This document shows, piece by piece, positions 7,416-15,465 of a stretch of 64,000 bases of DNA. The stretch's first letter is position 1. Each line of letters opens with the position of its first letter. The stretch spans positions 5,217,001 through 5,281,000 of the forward strand of contig NZ_FXWM01000001.1 of the NCBI RefSeq assembly GCF_900177675.1. Direction: 5' to 3'. Origin of the DNA: Bacillus sp. OV166. GTDB lineage: Bacteria > Bacillota > Bacilli > Bacillales > Cytobacillaceae. The notes below the pieces were generated by a model. The model saw only the letters and a list, made by a program, of their open reading frames with translations, was not told where the DNA came from and searched no databases. Made by a program: the position numbers and the translations under genes.

Positions 7416-8165
7416 CTATTTTTTCAAATAATAAAGCAGAATCCCTGTTGCTACAGCAACATTTAACGATTCACTTTTGCCGTAAATCGGGATATACAGA
7501 TTGGCTGTGGTGCTTGAGAGTATGTCTTTCCCGACGCCATTCCCTTCGTTTCCGACAATCAAAGCAAAAGAATCTCCTGTGGAAATCTCAGTATATGCAG
7601 ATGCCCCTTCAAGTGCTGTACCGTATACAGGAATATTTTTTTCCTGAAGTTTGTCCATCCATTCATGAAGGTCGCCTGTTATTATCGGAATGTGAAAATG
7701 GCTTCCTTGTGCCGACCTAAGGACCTTTGAGTTGTAAATATCCACACTTCCCCGTCCTACCACAACGGCGTCGATCCCTGCTGCATCTGCTGTGCGAATC
7801 ATTGTTCCGAGATTTCCTGGGTCCTGAACGGCATCGATAAATAGAAAGGTTTTGGCATCTAGCACTTCAGCATTTGCTATTCGGCAAACCCCATAAACTC
7901 CTTGTGGTGCCTCTGTATCTGTTAATGCATTCGATATCTCTTCGGTGACTTGTATTACTGGTGTCGAACCAGTATCGAAGCGGGAAGGTAAATCCACTTT
8001 TTCAGAAACGATGATTTCTACAATTTGCTCTCCTTGTTTTAGCGCTTCCTCCACTAAATGAAAACCTTCAACTAAAAAGGTTCCTGACTTATCCCGTTCT
8101 TTTTTGGTTAAAAGCTTTTTCCACTGTTTTACTTTAGGGTTATTTATCGATTCAATATATTTCAA
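7416..8165 (-). CDS. TrmH/SpoU family rRNA methyltransferase (YsgA type)
   Basis: An AdoMet-dependent 2'-O-ribose methyltransferase of the SPOUT class, predicted to modify rRNA. The N-terminal 95 residues form the L30e-like substrate-binding domain (NNPKVKQWKKLLTKKERDK). The trefoil-knot domain has all three motifs: DPGNLGTMIRTADAAG, ALIVGNEGNGV and LYIPIYGKSESLNVAVA. Length 249 fits. It lies upstream of pheST on the same strand but is separated by the pheST promoter and T-box. The exact rRNA site cannot be read from the sequence. Confidence 0.93.
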   Translation of the reverse strand: MKYIESINNPKVKQWKKLLTKKERDKSGTFLVEGFHLVEEALKQGEQIVEIIVSEKVDLPSRFDTGSTPVIQVTEEISNALTDTEAPQGVYGVCRIANAEVLDAKTFLFIDAVQDPGNLGTMIRTADAAGIDAVVVGRGSVDIYNSKVLRSAQGSHFHIPIITGDLHEWMDKLQEKNIPVYGTALEGASAYTEISTGDSFALIVGNEGNGVGKDILSSTTANLYIPIYGKSESLNVAVATGILLYYLKK

Positions 8166-8284
8166 AACCCGCTCTCCTTTTACAATAACGATGATTTTTT
8201 AATTATAGCCTAACAAAAATACATAATAAAACCAAAAGTAGAAAAACTATTTAAGAAATACAGGATAAAAAGGAGTGCATATAC

Positions 8285-8491
8285 ATGAATTTAAATTTAC
8301 GTAATGCCATTGTTCACAATGTTTCGGGAAATACACAAGATCAATTAGAAGATACCATTGTTGATGCCATTCAAAATGGGGAAGAAAAAATGCTCCCAGG
8401 TCTTGGTGTTTTATTTGAAATCATTTGGAAAAATTCATCCGAAGATGAGAAAAAAGAAATGCTTACAACCCTTGAGAGTGGGTTAAAGTAA
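8285..8491 (+). CDS. sspI: Small acid-soluble spore protein SspI
   Basis: A 68-residue minor SASP of the H-type group, made in the forespore and packed in the spore core. The sequence MNLNLRNAIVHNVSGNTQ..., the acidic middle and IIWKNSSEDEKKEML are diagnostic. AAGGAG stands 9 bp before the ATG. It is monocistronic, divergent from the rRNA methyltransferase as in B. subtilis (sspI-ysgA), and closed by its own terminator. Forespore sigma-G control is known for the family; I could not define a confident promoter here. Confidence 0.95.
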   Translation: MNLNLRNAIVHNVSGNTQDQLEDTIVDAIQNGEEKMLPGLGVLFEIIWKNSSEDEKKEMLTTLESGLK

Positions 8492-8507
8492 AAAATTTTA
8501 CGGGTTA

Positions 8508-8541
8508 GAGTTGTCAATCGGGCAGATTGACAGCTTTTTTT
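8508..8541 (+). terminator. sspI terminator
   Basis: The hairpin GTTGTCAATC / GATTGACAGC with loop GGGCA is followed by T7. Confidence 0.85.
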
Positions 8542-8639
8542 CTGTTAAAATAAAATATTTAGCAAAATTAGATGCAATAGTAAATGAAAAACCAAGCCAA
8601 ACAGTGAGACTGTGCATTTTTAATTAGAAAAATTAAGTC

Positions 8640-8754
8640 TATCAGCGATTTCTGACATTCAATGAGCGAATTTTTGAGTTTAATGAGCGGATTTTGACAT
8701 TTAATGAGCGAATTTCGAGGTTCTATGAGCGAATTCGGGCATTCAATGAGCGAA
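8640..8754. repeat. Array of AATGAGCGA/TATCAGCGA cores, exact 21-bp period (array 3)
   Basis: Six cores start at 8640 (TATCAGCG), 8661, 8682, 8703 (AATGAGCG), 8724 (TATGAGCG) and 8745 (AATGAGCG), all exactly 21 bp apart. The spacers are partly conserved (TTTnGACATT). The first unit equals the core of arrays 1 and 2, which links the families. The array lies in the convergent gap between sspI and the M42 peptidase. Confidence 0.9.
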
Positions 8755-8787
8755 TCCTAAAACACCTTTAAAAAGTTAATAGAACAG

Positions 8788-8819
8788 AAAAATCCCCGGC
8801 AAAGTTCTACCGGGGATTT
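8788..8819 (-). terminator. M42 peptidase terminator
   Basis: AAATCCCCGG / CCGGGGATTT hairpin followed by T residues on the minus strand, 10 bp past the stop. Confidence 0.85.
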
Positions 8820-8828
8820 CAAACATTC

Positions 8829-9914
8829 TTATTCAAACGTAATTTTATCAACAGTCTCTCGGTCTAAGCGCTTAATAACTTCGACAATCAACTTCACAGC
8901 GTTTTCGTAATCATCACGATGGAGCATAGCTGCATGAGAATGAATATAGCGCGTCGCAATCGTAATCGGAAGTGCCGGCACTCCATGATGTGTCAAGTGG
9001 ATCGACCCTGCATCCGTACCACCGCCAGGAATGGACTCGAATTGATAGGGGATGTTCAATTCATCGGCTGTATCGGTCACTAAATCGCGTAAACCTTTAT
9101 GGGCTACAAGTGAGGCATCATAGATAACAACTTGTGGTCCCTTCCCCATCTTACTCATTGCTTCTCGTTCCGAAATCCCAGGTGTATCCCCAGCAATACC
9201 GACATCAACAGCAAAGCCGATATCCGGTTTGATTTTTGCAGTGGCTGTCTTGGCACCACGCAAACCTACCTCTTCTTGAACATTACCTACCCCATAAACA
9301 ACGTTCGGATGATCTACACCCTTTAATTGTTTCAGGACATCAATGGCAATTGCACAGCCAATCCGATTATCCCAAGCCTTGGCTAATAGCATTTTTTCAT
9401 TGTTCATCACTGTAAATTCAAAATATGGTACAACCATATCCCCTGGACGAACGCCCCATTCAGTGGCTTCCTCGCGGCTAGATGCACCAATATCAATAAA
9501 CATGTCTTTAATTTCAACCGGTTTTTTGCGAGCTTCCGCTGATAAAATATGTGGAGGCTTAGAACCGATAATTCCGGTTACATCTCCTTTTCGCGTAACA
9601 ATCGTTACGCGTTGTGCAAGCATGACCTGCCCCCACCAGCCGCCAACCGTTTGAAAACGAAGGAAACCTTTGTCATCGATTTGAGTAATCATAAACCCAA
9701 CTTCATCCAAGTGACCAGCCACCATGATTTTCGGGCCGCCCTCTTTACCTACCTTTTGTGCAATCAAACTGCCAAGTCCATCGGTTGTGATTTCATCAGC
9801 GAATGGAGCTATGTATTTTTCCATGACCTCACGAACTTCACGCTCATTGCCGGGAATCCCCTTGGCATCGGTTAACTCTTTTAACATCGTCAAGGTTTCA
9901 TCTAGTTTTACCAT
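8829..9914 (-). CDS. M42 family glutamyl aminopeptidase (YsdC type)
   Basis: A cytoplasmic dimetal aminopeptidase of the tetrahedral TET/M42 group, releasing N-terminal residues from peptides. The 361-residue protein shows the metal ligands in order: H68 in AGHLDEVGFM, D in AWDNRIGCAIA, the EE pair in QEEVGLRGA, D in FAVDVGIAGDTPG, and a late histidine in the THHGVPALPI/YIHSHAA region. AAAGGGGGC precedes the ATG. It is a single gene with its own terminator. B. subtilis YsdC occupies the same position. Substrate preference is not readable. Confidence 0.92.
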   Translation of the reverse strand: MVKLDETLTMLKELTDAKGIPGNEREVREVMEKYIAPFADEITTDGLGSLIAQKVGKEGGPKIMVAGHLDEVGFMITQIDDKGFLRFQTVGGWWGQVMLAQRVTIVTRKGDVTGIIGSKPPHILSAEARKKPVEIKDMFIDIGASSREEATEWGVRPGDMVVPYFEFTVMNNEKMLLAKAWDNRIGCAIAIDVLKQLKGVDHPNVVYGVGNVQEEVGLRGAKTATAKIKPDIGFAVDVGIAGDTPGISEREAMSKMGKGPQVVIYDASLVAHKGLRDLVTDTADELNIPYQFESIPGGGTDAGSIHLTHHGVPALPITIATRYIHSHAAMLHRDDYENAVKLIVEVIKRLDRETVDKITFE

Positions 9915-9985
9915 TTATTAGCCCCCTTTAATGTTTGTTCGACTTTCATTATACAGAAAATAACAATAAATCCGCAATTTTTCTG

Positions 9986-10477
9986 CTAATAGTTATTCTG
10001 CTGTCTTAGATAATTTACTTCGTTTTTTTGGAAATATGCTCTTTCAATATCTTGATTCGTAAATCCAAGCAGCAAAGCTAATTGCAAGTAAGATTTAAAT
10101 AACTTTATGTAATCATCCAAACCTTTGCTTTTTTGAAAAATACTAATCCTGTCAAAGACACTTAAAAATTGTTCTGTCACATTCACAGATGACTCCTGAA
10201 CATTCAAATCAATTTTCACCGCATCAAATCCACATTCAATCCCGAGCGATAAAATAAAATGAACCCCATCAACAAATTCCTCTAAAATGACTTCTTTCAA
10301 TGAAGACGGCTTAACACTCCAAAACTTAAAGCTGCGTGTTTCATTTGCCAACTCACCAATTTCAACGAGTAAGGCCAGTACCTTTCTATCAAATAAATCT
10401 TCGTCCTGCAAGTTGTGTTTTTCTTCAATATGAGTATCTAATGCTTTTTGCATGTGAAACAGTTTTTCTAGTTGCAT
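9986..10477 (-). CDS. dUTPase-2 (all-alpha NTP pyrophosphatase) family protein
   Basis: Dimeric all-alpha dUTP pyrophosphatases of the MazG superfamily hydrolyse dUTP to dUMP and keep uracil out of DNA. The 163 residues are almost wholly helical. They carry the metal-binding EIGELANETRSFKFW motif and the second EEFVDGVHFILSLG motif with acidic residues spaced as in the family. No trimeric-dUTPase beta motifs occur. It is divergent from ysdB. dUTP is the likeliest substrate by family, but a related nucleotide cannot be excluded. Confidence 0.85.
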   Translation of the reverse strand: MQLEKLFHMQKALDTHIEEKHNLQDEDLFDRKVLALLVEIGELANETRSFKFWSVKPSSLKEVILEEFVDGVHFILSLGIECGFDAVKIDLNVQESSVNVTEQFLSVFDRISIFQKSKGLDDYIKLFKSYLQLALLLGFTNQDIERAYFQKNEVNYLRQQNNY

Positions 10478-10524
10478 ACTTCCATCACTCCTTATGGAAA
10501 AATTATATCAAACTGAGAAATGAT

Positions 10525-10550
10525 TGAAACTTTTTTCGGGCTGTTTCGTA
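10525..10550 (+). promoter_or_regulatory. SigW-type promoter of ysdB
   Basis: TGAAAC (10525-10530), exactly 16 bp, then CGTA (10547-10550) matches the ECF sigma-W consensus. B. subtilis ysdB is a known SigW-regulon gene, so the site fits established knowledge. Confidence 0.85.
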
Positions 10551-10581
10551 TAATTAGGAAAAAGATACAGGAGGCTTAGCC

Positions 10582-10959
10582 ATGATATGGTTGCTGCGCT
10601 TCGTATTGTTGTTTTTCCTATTCTTCTTATTTAGCTATGTGTTAAAATCCCTTTTTACATCGAAACGAAAACTAGAAGCTGCCCGTAAACATAAACGGTT
10701 TTTATTAATTGATGATCAGGATGTCCGAAAGAATTTCTTACTTACCTATAAAGGTGCTATGTTTGCTGGTGAGAAATACATGGGTCCTGCTGACAACACC
10801 TTTGACGTCGTCTCGATCATCATCTGGCCTGAAAATGCAGGCTCGCTAAAAGGGCTAGTTAAGGATGACTTTTTTTATATGGATAAAAAAATCCTTGAGT
10901 GTTATCCGAATGCTGAAATCCATTGGAAAAGTCCGGTGAAGGAATTTTTGCAGGATTAG
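10582..10959 (+). CDS. ysdB: SigW-pathway protein YsdB
   Basis: This 125-residue protein starts with a single hydrophobic helix (about 2-25, MIWLLRFVLLFFLFFLFSYV) and continues as a soluble domain of unknown function (RKHKRFLLIDDQDVRKNFLLTYKGAMFAGEKY). Length and sequence character match B. subtilis YsdB, described as contributing to the sigma-W envelope-stress pathway. A good sigma-W promoter and AGGAGG precede it. The next gene converges after only 18 bp. The molecular role is unknown. Confidence 0.88.
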   Translation: MIWLLRFVLLFFLFFLFSYVLKSLFTSKRKLEAARKHKRFLLIDDQDVRKNFLLTYKGAMFAGEKYMGPADNTFDVVSIIIWPENAGSLKGLVKDDFFYMDKKILECYPNAEIHWKSPVKEFLQD

Positions 10960-10977
10960 CCGTTTTTCATGCTCTTT

Positions 10978-11244
10978 TTATAGCAGAAACTTTATGAGAA
11001 GAACGAGTTCGATTACTGCCAGGACAGGAAAACCAATTTTAAACGATGGATGCTTCGTTTTATGGCGGTAAAGTTGCATCCCTGCCGTCGTACCGACAGC
11101 GCCTCCAAATACTGCCACCAGCCACAAGGTCCTTTCTCGGATTCGGTACTCATGTTTTTTTGCCCGCTTCTTATCCTCCCACATAATCACGAGTCCTGCG
11201 ATATTCATGATTAGATAGGCCAATAACCATATTTTCATATCCAA
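10978..11244 (-). CDS. ysdA: DUF1294 family membrane protein (YsdA type)
   Basis: An 88-residue integral membrane protein with about three helices: 4-22, 41-57 and 70-87. Between helices 1 and 2 lies the charged DKKRAKKHEYRIRERTLW segment. The helix 2 pattern AVFGGAVGTTAGMQLYRHKTKH is the hallmark of DUF1294. The same gene follows rplT in B. subtilis (ysdA). Function is unknown. It converges with ysdB and is separated from rplT by a terminator and a repeat. Confidence 0.88.
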   Translation of the reverse strand: MDMKIWLLAYLIMNIAGLVIMWEDKKRAKKHEYRIRERTLWLVAVFGGAVGTTAGMQLYRHKTKHPSFKIGFPVLAVIELVLLIKFLL

Positions 11245-11257
11245 TACCCCCTTATAG

Positions 11258-11289
11258 AAAAAGCCATCCTCATCAAAGAGAATGGCCTT
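11258..11289 (-). terminator. infC-rpmI-rplT operon terminator
   Basis: A 9-bp stem GCCATTCTC / GAGGATGGC followed by TTTTTC on the minus strand, between rplT and the DUF1294 gene. Confidence 0.8.
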
Positions 11290-11295
11290 TACATA

Positions 11296-11333
11296 TGTCT
11301 AGCTCCAGCGCCTAAGGGCGCTTTTAGCTTTTC
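11296..11333. repeat. Dispersed repeat family A, minimal copy 2
   Basis: TGTCTAGCTCCAGCGCC joined almost directly to GGGCGCTTTTAGCTTTTC: both family A ends with nearly all of the middle missing, in reversed orientation relative to the 7078 copy. Confidence 0.75.
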
Positions 11334-11336
11334 TAA

Positions 11337-11696
11337 TTACTTGTTAATGTTTTGTTTTGCAACGTTTGCTAATTCAGCAAATGCGTTTGCATCGCTTACT
11401 GCTAATTCAGCAAGCATCTTGCGGTTTACTTCGATACCAGCAAGCTTTAAGCCATGCATTAAACGGCTGTAAGAAAGACCGTTGATACGAGCTGCTGCAT
11501 TGATACGAGTAATCCATAATTTGCGGAAGTCGCGTTTTTTCTGACGACGATCGCGGAAAGCATACATTAATGATTTCATAACCTGTTGGTTAGCAACTTT
11601 GTATAATGTATGTTTTGAACCGTAATAACCTTTTGCTAATTTAAGAACTTTTTTACGACGCTTGCGCGTAACTGTACCGCCTTTTACACGTGGCAT
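11337..11696 (-). CDS. rplT: 50S ribosomal protein L20
   Basis: L20 is an early 23S rRNA binder needed for 50S assembly, and in Bacillus it represses its own operon. The 119-residue protein starts MPRVKGGTVTRKRRKKVLKL, a basic extended arm, then the globular domain with GLSYSRLMHGLKLAGIEVNR. I start it at ATG 11696, which has GGAGGG 7 bp upstream, not at the in-frame codon five residues earlier. It is third in infC-rpmI-rplT. Confidence 0.97.
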   Translation of the reverse strand: MPRVKGGTVTRKRRKKVLKLAKGYYGSKHTLYKVANQQVMKSLMYAFRDRRQKKRDFRKLWITRINAAARINGLSYSRLMHGLKLAGIEVNRKMLAELAVSDANAFAELANVAKQNINK

Positions 11697-11734
11697 GTAA
11701 TTTCCCTCCAATATATAAATCGATCACTAAATTT

Positions 11735-11935
11735 TTACTTCATGTAAGTTAACATTTGACGAATGCGTTTGAAATCACCTTTAGAAACAAGGGATGCTTT
11801 GCGAAGCTTACGCTTTGCTTTAGTAGATTTGTTAGCAAATAAGTGGCTTGTATAAGCGTGGTCACGTTTAAGTTGACCTGAACCAGTTTTCTTGAAACGC
11901 TTTGCAGCGCCACGGTGAGTTTTCATTTTTGGCAT
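11735..11935 (-). CDS. rpmI: 50S ribosomal protein L35
   Basis: A 66-residue, very basic large-subunit protein. MPKMKTHRGAAKRFKKTGSG and the HLFANKSTKAKRKLRK segment are diagnostic. It lies between infC and rplT with short gaps, each with its own AGGAGG-like site. It is cotranscribed and controlled by the upstream L20 leader. Confidence 0.97.
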   Translation of the reverse strand: MPKMKTHRGAAKRFKKTGSGQLKRDHAYTSHLFANKSTKAKRKLRKASLVSKGDFKRIRQMLTYMK

Positions 11936-11952
11936 TTGGGATATCCTCCTTA

Positions 11953-12471
11953 TTACTTGTCGATTTTAGGTGCTAAAACCAGGAACATGCTCCGGCCATC
12001 CATTTTAGGATGGGATTCGATCGTTGCAACTTCCTTGCACGCTTCTGAAAAACGGTCTAACACACGTTGACCAATTTCTTTATGGGTAATCGCCCGGCCC
12101 TTGAAACGGATTGAAGCTTTTACCTTGTCGCCTTTTTCCAAGAACTTAATCGCATTACGTAACTTTGTATTAAAGTCATGCTCATCAATCGTTGGGCTGA
12201 GACGAACTTCTTTAGTAGTAATGATTTTTTGATTCTTCCGAGCTTCTTTTTCTTTCTTTTGCTGCTCGAATTTAAACTTGCCATAGTCCATAATTCTGCC
12301 GACTGGAGGCTTTGCATTTGGTGCTACTAGTACCAAATCAAGATTCACTCTTCCGGCAATCTCTAAGGCTTCAGTTTTGGTTTTAATCCCTAACTGTTCG
12401 CCATTTTGATCAATTAGGCGGATTTCGCGAGCGCGAATGCCCTCATTTAACAACATGTCTTTGCTAATAAT
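11953..12471 (-). CDS. infC: Translation initiation factor IF-3 (probable ATT start)
   Basis: IF-3 binds the 30S subunit, checks the initiation codon and blocks premature 50S joining. The 172 residues comprise the N-domain (NEGIRAREIRLIDQNGEQLG), the lysine-rich linker (KKEKEARKNQK) and the C-domain (ITTKEVRLSPTIDEHDFNTK; MDGRSMFLVLAP). No ATG stands at the family N-terminus. ATT-ATT-AGC-AAA-GAC lies 5 bp after GGAGGT, so I start at ATT 12471, as known for infC in other bacteria. ATG 12456 would lose the conserved ISKD. A conserved Cys of PPVCRIMDYG is Gly here. Confidence 0.93.
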   Translation of the reverse strand: MISKDMLLNEGIRAREIRLIDQNGEQLGIKTKTEALEIAGRVNLDLVLVAPNAKPPVGRIMDYGKFKFEQQKKEKEARKNQKIITTKEVRLSPTIDEHDFNTKLRNAIKFLEKGDKVKASIRFKGRAITHKEIGQRVLDRFSEACKEVATIESHPKMDGRSMFLVLAPKIDK

Positions 12472-12774
12472 TAGCCACCTCCAAGGTTTTATCACGAATA
12501 CAACGTTTTGGTCAAGAAAATCATAAGGAACCCTTTTCAACCTAAACGTCTGACACCCTATTGAATCAACAGGTAGTAAAGCTTTTTAGCAGTGCTATTA
12601 AGTGAACAAACAAAAAAGTGCGGATGAATGCACCCACACTTTACAGAACATAAGTAATAAAACCAAAAAGTTCACGTAAAACCTGCCAACTGCCAATTGC
12701 GTCAATCAGGTGAGAAGCGGGTGCTTCTTCTTTTCCCAAAAACAAGTATTCAATTTTTCACCTTAGTTAATATA
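12472..12774 (-). promoter_or_regulatory. L20 leader of the infC operon
   Basis: The roughly 290-nt leader runs from a sigma-A promoter (TTGACA 12798-12793, 18 bp, TATATT 12774-12769) to infC. It contains a strong internal terminator at 12612-12642. This matches the B. subtilis arrangement in which L20 binding promotes premature termination. The class is assigned from position, promoter and attenuator; I did not match the L20-binding motif base by base. Confidence 0.75.
12611..12643 (-). terminator. Attenuator terminator in the infC leader
   Basis: AAAGTGTGGGTG / CATCCGCACTTT pairs over 12 bp (G-U included) with a 4-nt loop and is followed by T residues. It lies about 140 bp upstream of infC, inside the leader. 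Confidence 0.88.
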
Positions 12775-12877
12775 ACATAAGCAAAGACGTAATGTCAAAC
12801 AAACTATTTCCTTTGACAACGAAATTTATTTTAGCAAGAAACTGAAAATTATTCAATATATTTTTTTATTTTAAAAA

Positions 12878-12903
12878 AAGAAAGAGAGATTGCTCCCTCT
12901 TCC
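12878..12903 (-). terminator. thrS terminator
   Basis: The hairpin AAGAGGGAG-CAAT-CTCTCTTTC is followed by T7 on the minus strand. Confidence 0.75.
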
Positions 12904-12912
12904 GAATAAAAA

Positions 12913-14847
12913 TTATCCTCTTTTCACTTCAGCAACGATTGCTGCTAAAAACTCTGAAAATGGCTTTGTTTCTGAGTTTTGTTCACCATATTTACGGACA
13001 TTGACAGCTTGGTCCTCGACTTCTTTATCACCAACAACCAGCATATATGGTATTTTTTGCATTTGAGCTTCGCGAATTTTATAGCCGATTTTTTCATCAC
13101 GGCCATCCAATTCGACACGTAAGCCTTCATTTTGAAGTTGCTCCTGAACTTGCTTAGCATAATCATAATGCGCACCAGGAGATACTGGAATAACCTGTAC
13201 CTGTACTGGAGCCAGCCAAGTAGGGAAAGCGCCTTTGTATTCTTCAATTAAGAAGGCAACAAATCGTTCCATTGTTGACACAACTCCACGGTGGATAACG
13301 ACTGGACGATGCTGCTTGCCGTCCTCGCCAACATATGTTAAATCAAAACGTTCCGGTAATAAGAAGTCTAATTGAACAGTGGAAAGTGTTTCTTCTTTCC
13401 CTAGAGCTGTCTTAACTTGAACGTCAAGCTTAGGACCGTAGAATGCAGCTTCTCCTTCTGCCTCATAGTAGTTAAGACCAAGATCATCCATGGCATCCTT
13501 CAGCATCGATTGTGCTTTTTCCCACATCGCGTCATCGTCAAAATACTTTTCAGTATCTTGCGGGTCACGGTATGATAAACGGAAGGAATAGTCATTAATA
13601 TCAAAGTCTTTATAGACCGCTAAGATTAGGTTAACAACCCGTTTGAATTCATCTTTAATTTGGTCAGGACGAACAAAAATATGTGCATCATTTAAAGTCA
13701 TTCCACGAACCCGCTGTAGTCCTGAAAGGGCACCAGACATTTCATAGCGATGCATTGTTCCAAGTTCGGCAATTCGGATTGGAAGTTCACGATAGCTGTG
13801 AATGCTGTTCTTGTACACCATCATATGATGTGGACAGTTCATTGGACGAAGAACCAATTGTTCATTGTCCATTTCCATGATCGGGAACATATCTTCCTGG
13901 TAATGATCCCAGTGACCTGAAGTCTTATATAAATCAACACTGCCCATGACCGGAGTGTACACATGGTCATAACCCAGACGTTGTTCTTTATCAACAATGT
14001 ATCGTTCAACCACACGACGAATTGTTGCGCCTTTCGGAAGCCATAACGGTAATCCCTGTCCTACCAATTGGTTACTAGTGAAAAGGTTTAACTCTTTACC
14101 AATTTTACGGTGGTCACGTTCTTTCGCTTCTTCAAGCAAACGAAGATGCTCAGCTAGATCCTCTTTCTTAAAGAAGGCAGTTCCGTAAATACGCTGTAAC
14201 ATTTTATTTTTGCTGTCACCGCGCCAATAGGCACCCGCAATGCTTAACAATTTAAATTCTTTGATTTTTCCTGTCGATGGAACATGGACACCACGGCAAA
14301 GGTCAAAAAAGTCACCTTGCTCATAGAGTGTCACTGTTTCCTCATCAGGAATCGCCTCGATTAGTTCCAGCTTGTAAGGGTCACCCGCTTCTTTAAATAG
14401 CTGAACAGCATCCGCACGACTTACTTCCTTGCGAACAACTTCAATATTTTCATTGACGATTTTCGCCATTTCCTTTTCAATCCTTGGCAGATCTTCTGGA
14501 GTTAATGATTCCTCAAGGTCCATATCATAATAAAAACCACCCTCAATAACAGGACCTACTCCTAAATTCACACCAGGATAAAGCCTTTTAACAGCCTGTG
14601 CCATTAAGTGTGCTGTACTGTGCCGTAAAATCTCTAATGCGTCTACGGAATCAGGGACGACGATTTCTATTGAACCGTCTTCATTAATTGGACGGCGAAG
14701 ATCATAAAGTTGACCGTTCCATTTACCGGCAATCGCTTTTTTCTTTAGGCCGGGGCTGATGGAAGCAGCGATATCTTCCGTTGTTGTTCCACGTGGGAAC
14801 TCCTTTACTGCCCCATCTGGAAACGAAATCTTAACAACGTCTGACAT
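12913..14847 (-). CDS. thrS: Threonine-tRNA ligase
   Basis: A class II synthetase that charges tRNA-Thr, with zinc in the active site. The 644 residues are: a TGS domain (1-62), the editing domain with HSTAHLMAQAVKRLYPGVN (about 75-95) and the CRGVHVPSTG motif, the catalytic core with MRPMNCPHHMMVYKNSIHSY (zinc Cys and His) and RGVVSTMERFVAFLIEEYKG, and the anticodon-binding domain (about 545-644, VQVQVIPVSPGAHYDYA). Its T-box leader is upstream, but a 212-bp dispersed repeat lies between the T-box terminator and the start codon. Confidence 0.97.
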   Translation of the reverse strand: MSDVVKISFPDGAVKEFPRGTTTEDIAASISPGLKKKAIAGKWNGQLYDLRRPINEDGSIEIVVPDSVDALEILRHSTAHLMAQAVKRLYPGVNLGVGPVIEGGFYYDMDLEESLTPEDLPRIEKEMAKIVNENIEVVRKEVSRADAVQLFKEAGDPYKLELIEAIPDEETVTLYEQGDFFDLCRGVHVPSTGKIKEFKLLSIAGAYWRGDSKNKMLQRIYGTAFFKKEDLAEHLRLLEEAKERDHRKIGKELNLFTSNQLVGQGLPLWLPKGATIRRVVERYIVDKEQRLGYDHVYTPVMGSVDLYKTSGHWDHYQEDMFPIMEMDNEQLVLRPMNCPHHMMVYKNSIHSYRELPIRIAELGTMHRYEMSGALSGLQRVRGMTLNDAHIFVRPDQIKDEFKRVVNLILAVYKDFDINDYSFRLSYRDPQDTEKYFDDDAMWEKAQSMLKDAMDDLGLNYYEAEGEAAFYGPKLDVQVKTALGKEETLSTVQLDFLLPERFDLTYVGEDGKQHRPVVIHRGVVSTMERFVAFLIEEYKGAFPTWLAPVQVQVIPVSPGAHYDYAKQVQEQLQNEGLRVELDGRDEKIGYKIREAQMQKIPYMLVVGDKEVEDQAVNVRKYGEQNSETKPFSEFLAAIVAEVKRG

Positions 14848-14867
14848 GGTAATTCCTCCTTTGTAAT

Positions 14868-15079
14868 TAGAAAAGCTGAAGCGCCTTGGTCAGGGGCGAT
14901 ATAGGGAGATTTGTCACTGGCATGCGAAGTGCCGCCAGCGACTTAGTCTCCCTTAATGCGTACAGAAAGCGGTAGCTTTCTGTAGCCAAGCATATGACGA
15001 GCCGGCGGGAAGGTTGTTCTTTAACCTTCTCGACGGATTGGCTGTAGACCATAGTGCCCCTAGGCGCTGCAGCTAGACA
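14868..15079. repeat. Dispersed repeat family A, long copy 3 (thrS 5' UTR)
   Basis: It begins AGAAAAGCTGAAGCGCC and ends GGCGCTGCAGCTAGACA, like the other copies, but has an extra inner segment (about 14900-14990). GACGAGCCGGC, TTAACCTTC and GGATTGGCT are shared with the 41984 copy. A 61-codon frame in it is best read as chance. Confidence 0.8.
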
Positions 15080-15103
15080 TTTTTCCTAGTTTTGTTGAAA
15101 AAT

Positions 15104-15136
15104 AAAAAAACCCGTCCCTGGAATAGGGACGAGTTT
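15104..15136 (-). terminator. T-box terminator upstream of thrS
   Basis: AAAACTCGTCCCT / AGGGACGGGTTTTT with a short loop (ATTCC), ending in T7. Confidence 0.88.
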
Positions 15137-15384
15137 TGATAAACACGTGGTTCCACCCAATTTTTCATTTTCGAATGATACACATTGAAAATGACTTTGG
15201 TCAGTTAACGGCTGTGGCCGTCAACAATTACTGACTTCACGGAAACATGAAGTGTTCACTGCTGAAGTTTAAAGGTGGTAAGTATTATTTTCGTGTTAGG
15301 AGGCTTTCAGCCCTGTCCTCCCTCTCTAGAAACCGTAAAAAATACTGTTATCCTTATCATTACTTTTGCTATGAATATTCTATG
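15104..15384 (-). promoter_or_regulatory. T-box leader (tRNA-Thr sensing) of thrS
   Basis: On the minus strand, a stem I region (AGAGAGGGAGGACAGGGCTGAAAGCC with AG-rich signals) is followed by an ACC triplet in TACTTACCACC, a plausible Thr specifier. The T-box GGGTGGAACCACG is at about 15158-15146, and the terminator is at 15104-15135. The leader starts just downstream of the promoter at 15391-15419. Confidence 0.9.
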
Positions 15385-15390
15385 TACGTT

Positions 15391-15419
15391 ATTATAATGA
15401 CTAATTCCCTAAAAATCAA
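15391..15419 (-). promoter_or_regulatory. Sigma-A promoter of thrS
   Basis: TTGATT (15419-15414), a 17-bp spacer and TATAAT (15396-15391) on the minus strand. Confidence 0.75.
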
Positions 15420-15465
15420 GGGACATCAACCTACAAAAACAAATTATTACAAAAATTCCTGTATC

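Noticed and set aside
14867..15052. 61-codon minus-strand frame upstream of thrS
   Set aside because: It lies wholly inside a dispersed family A repeat; similar chance frames appear in other copies (for example 41916-42110).
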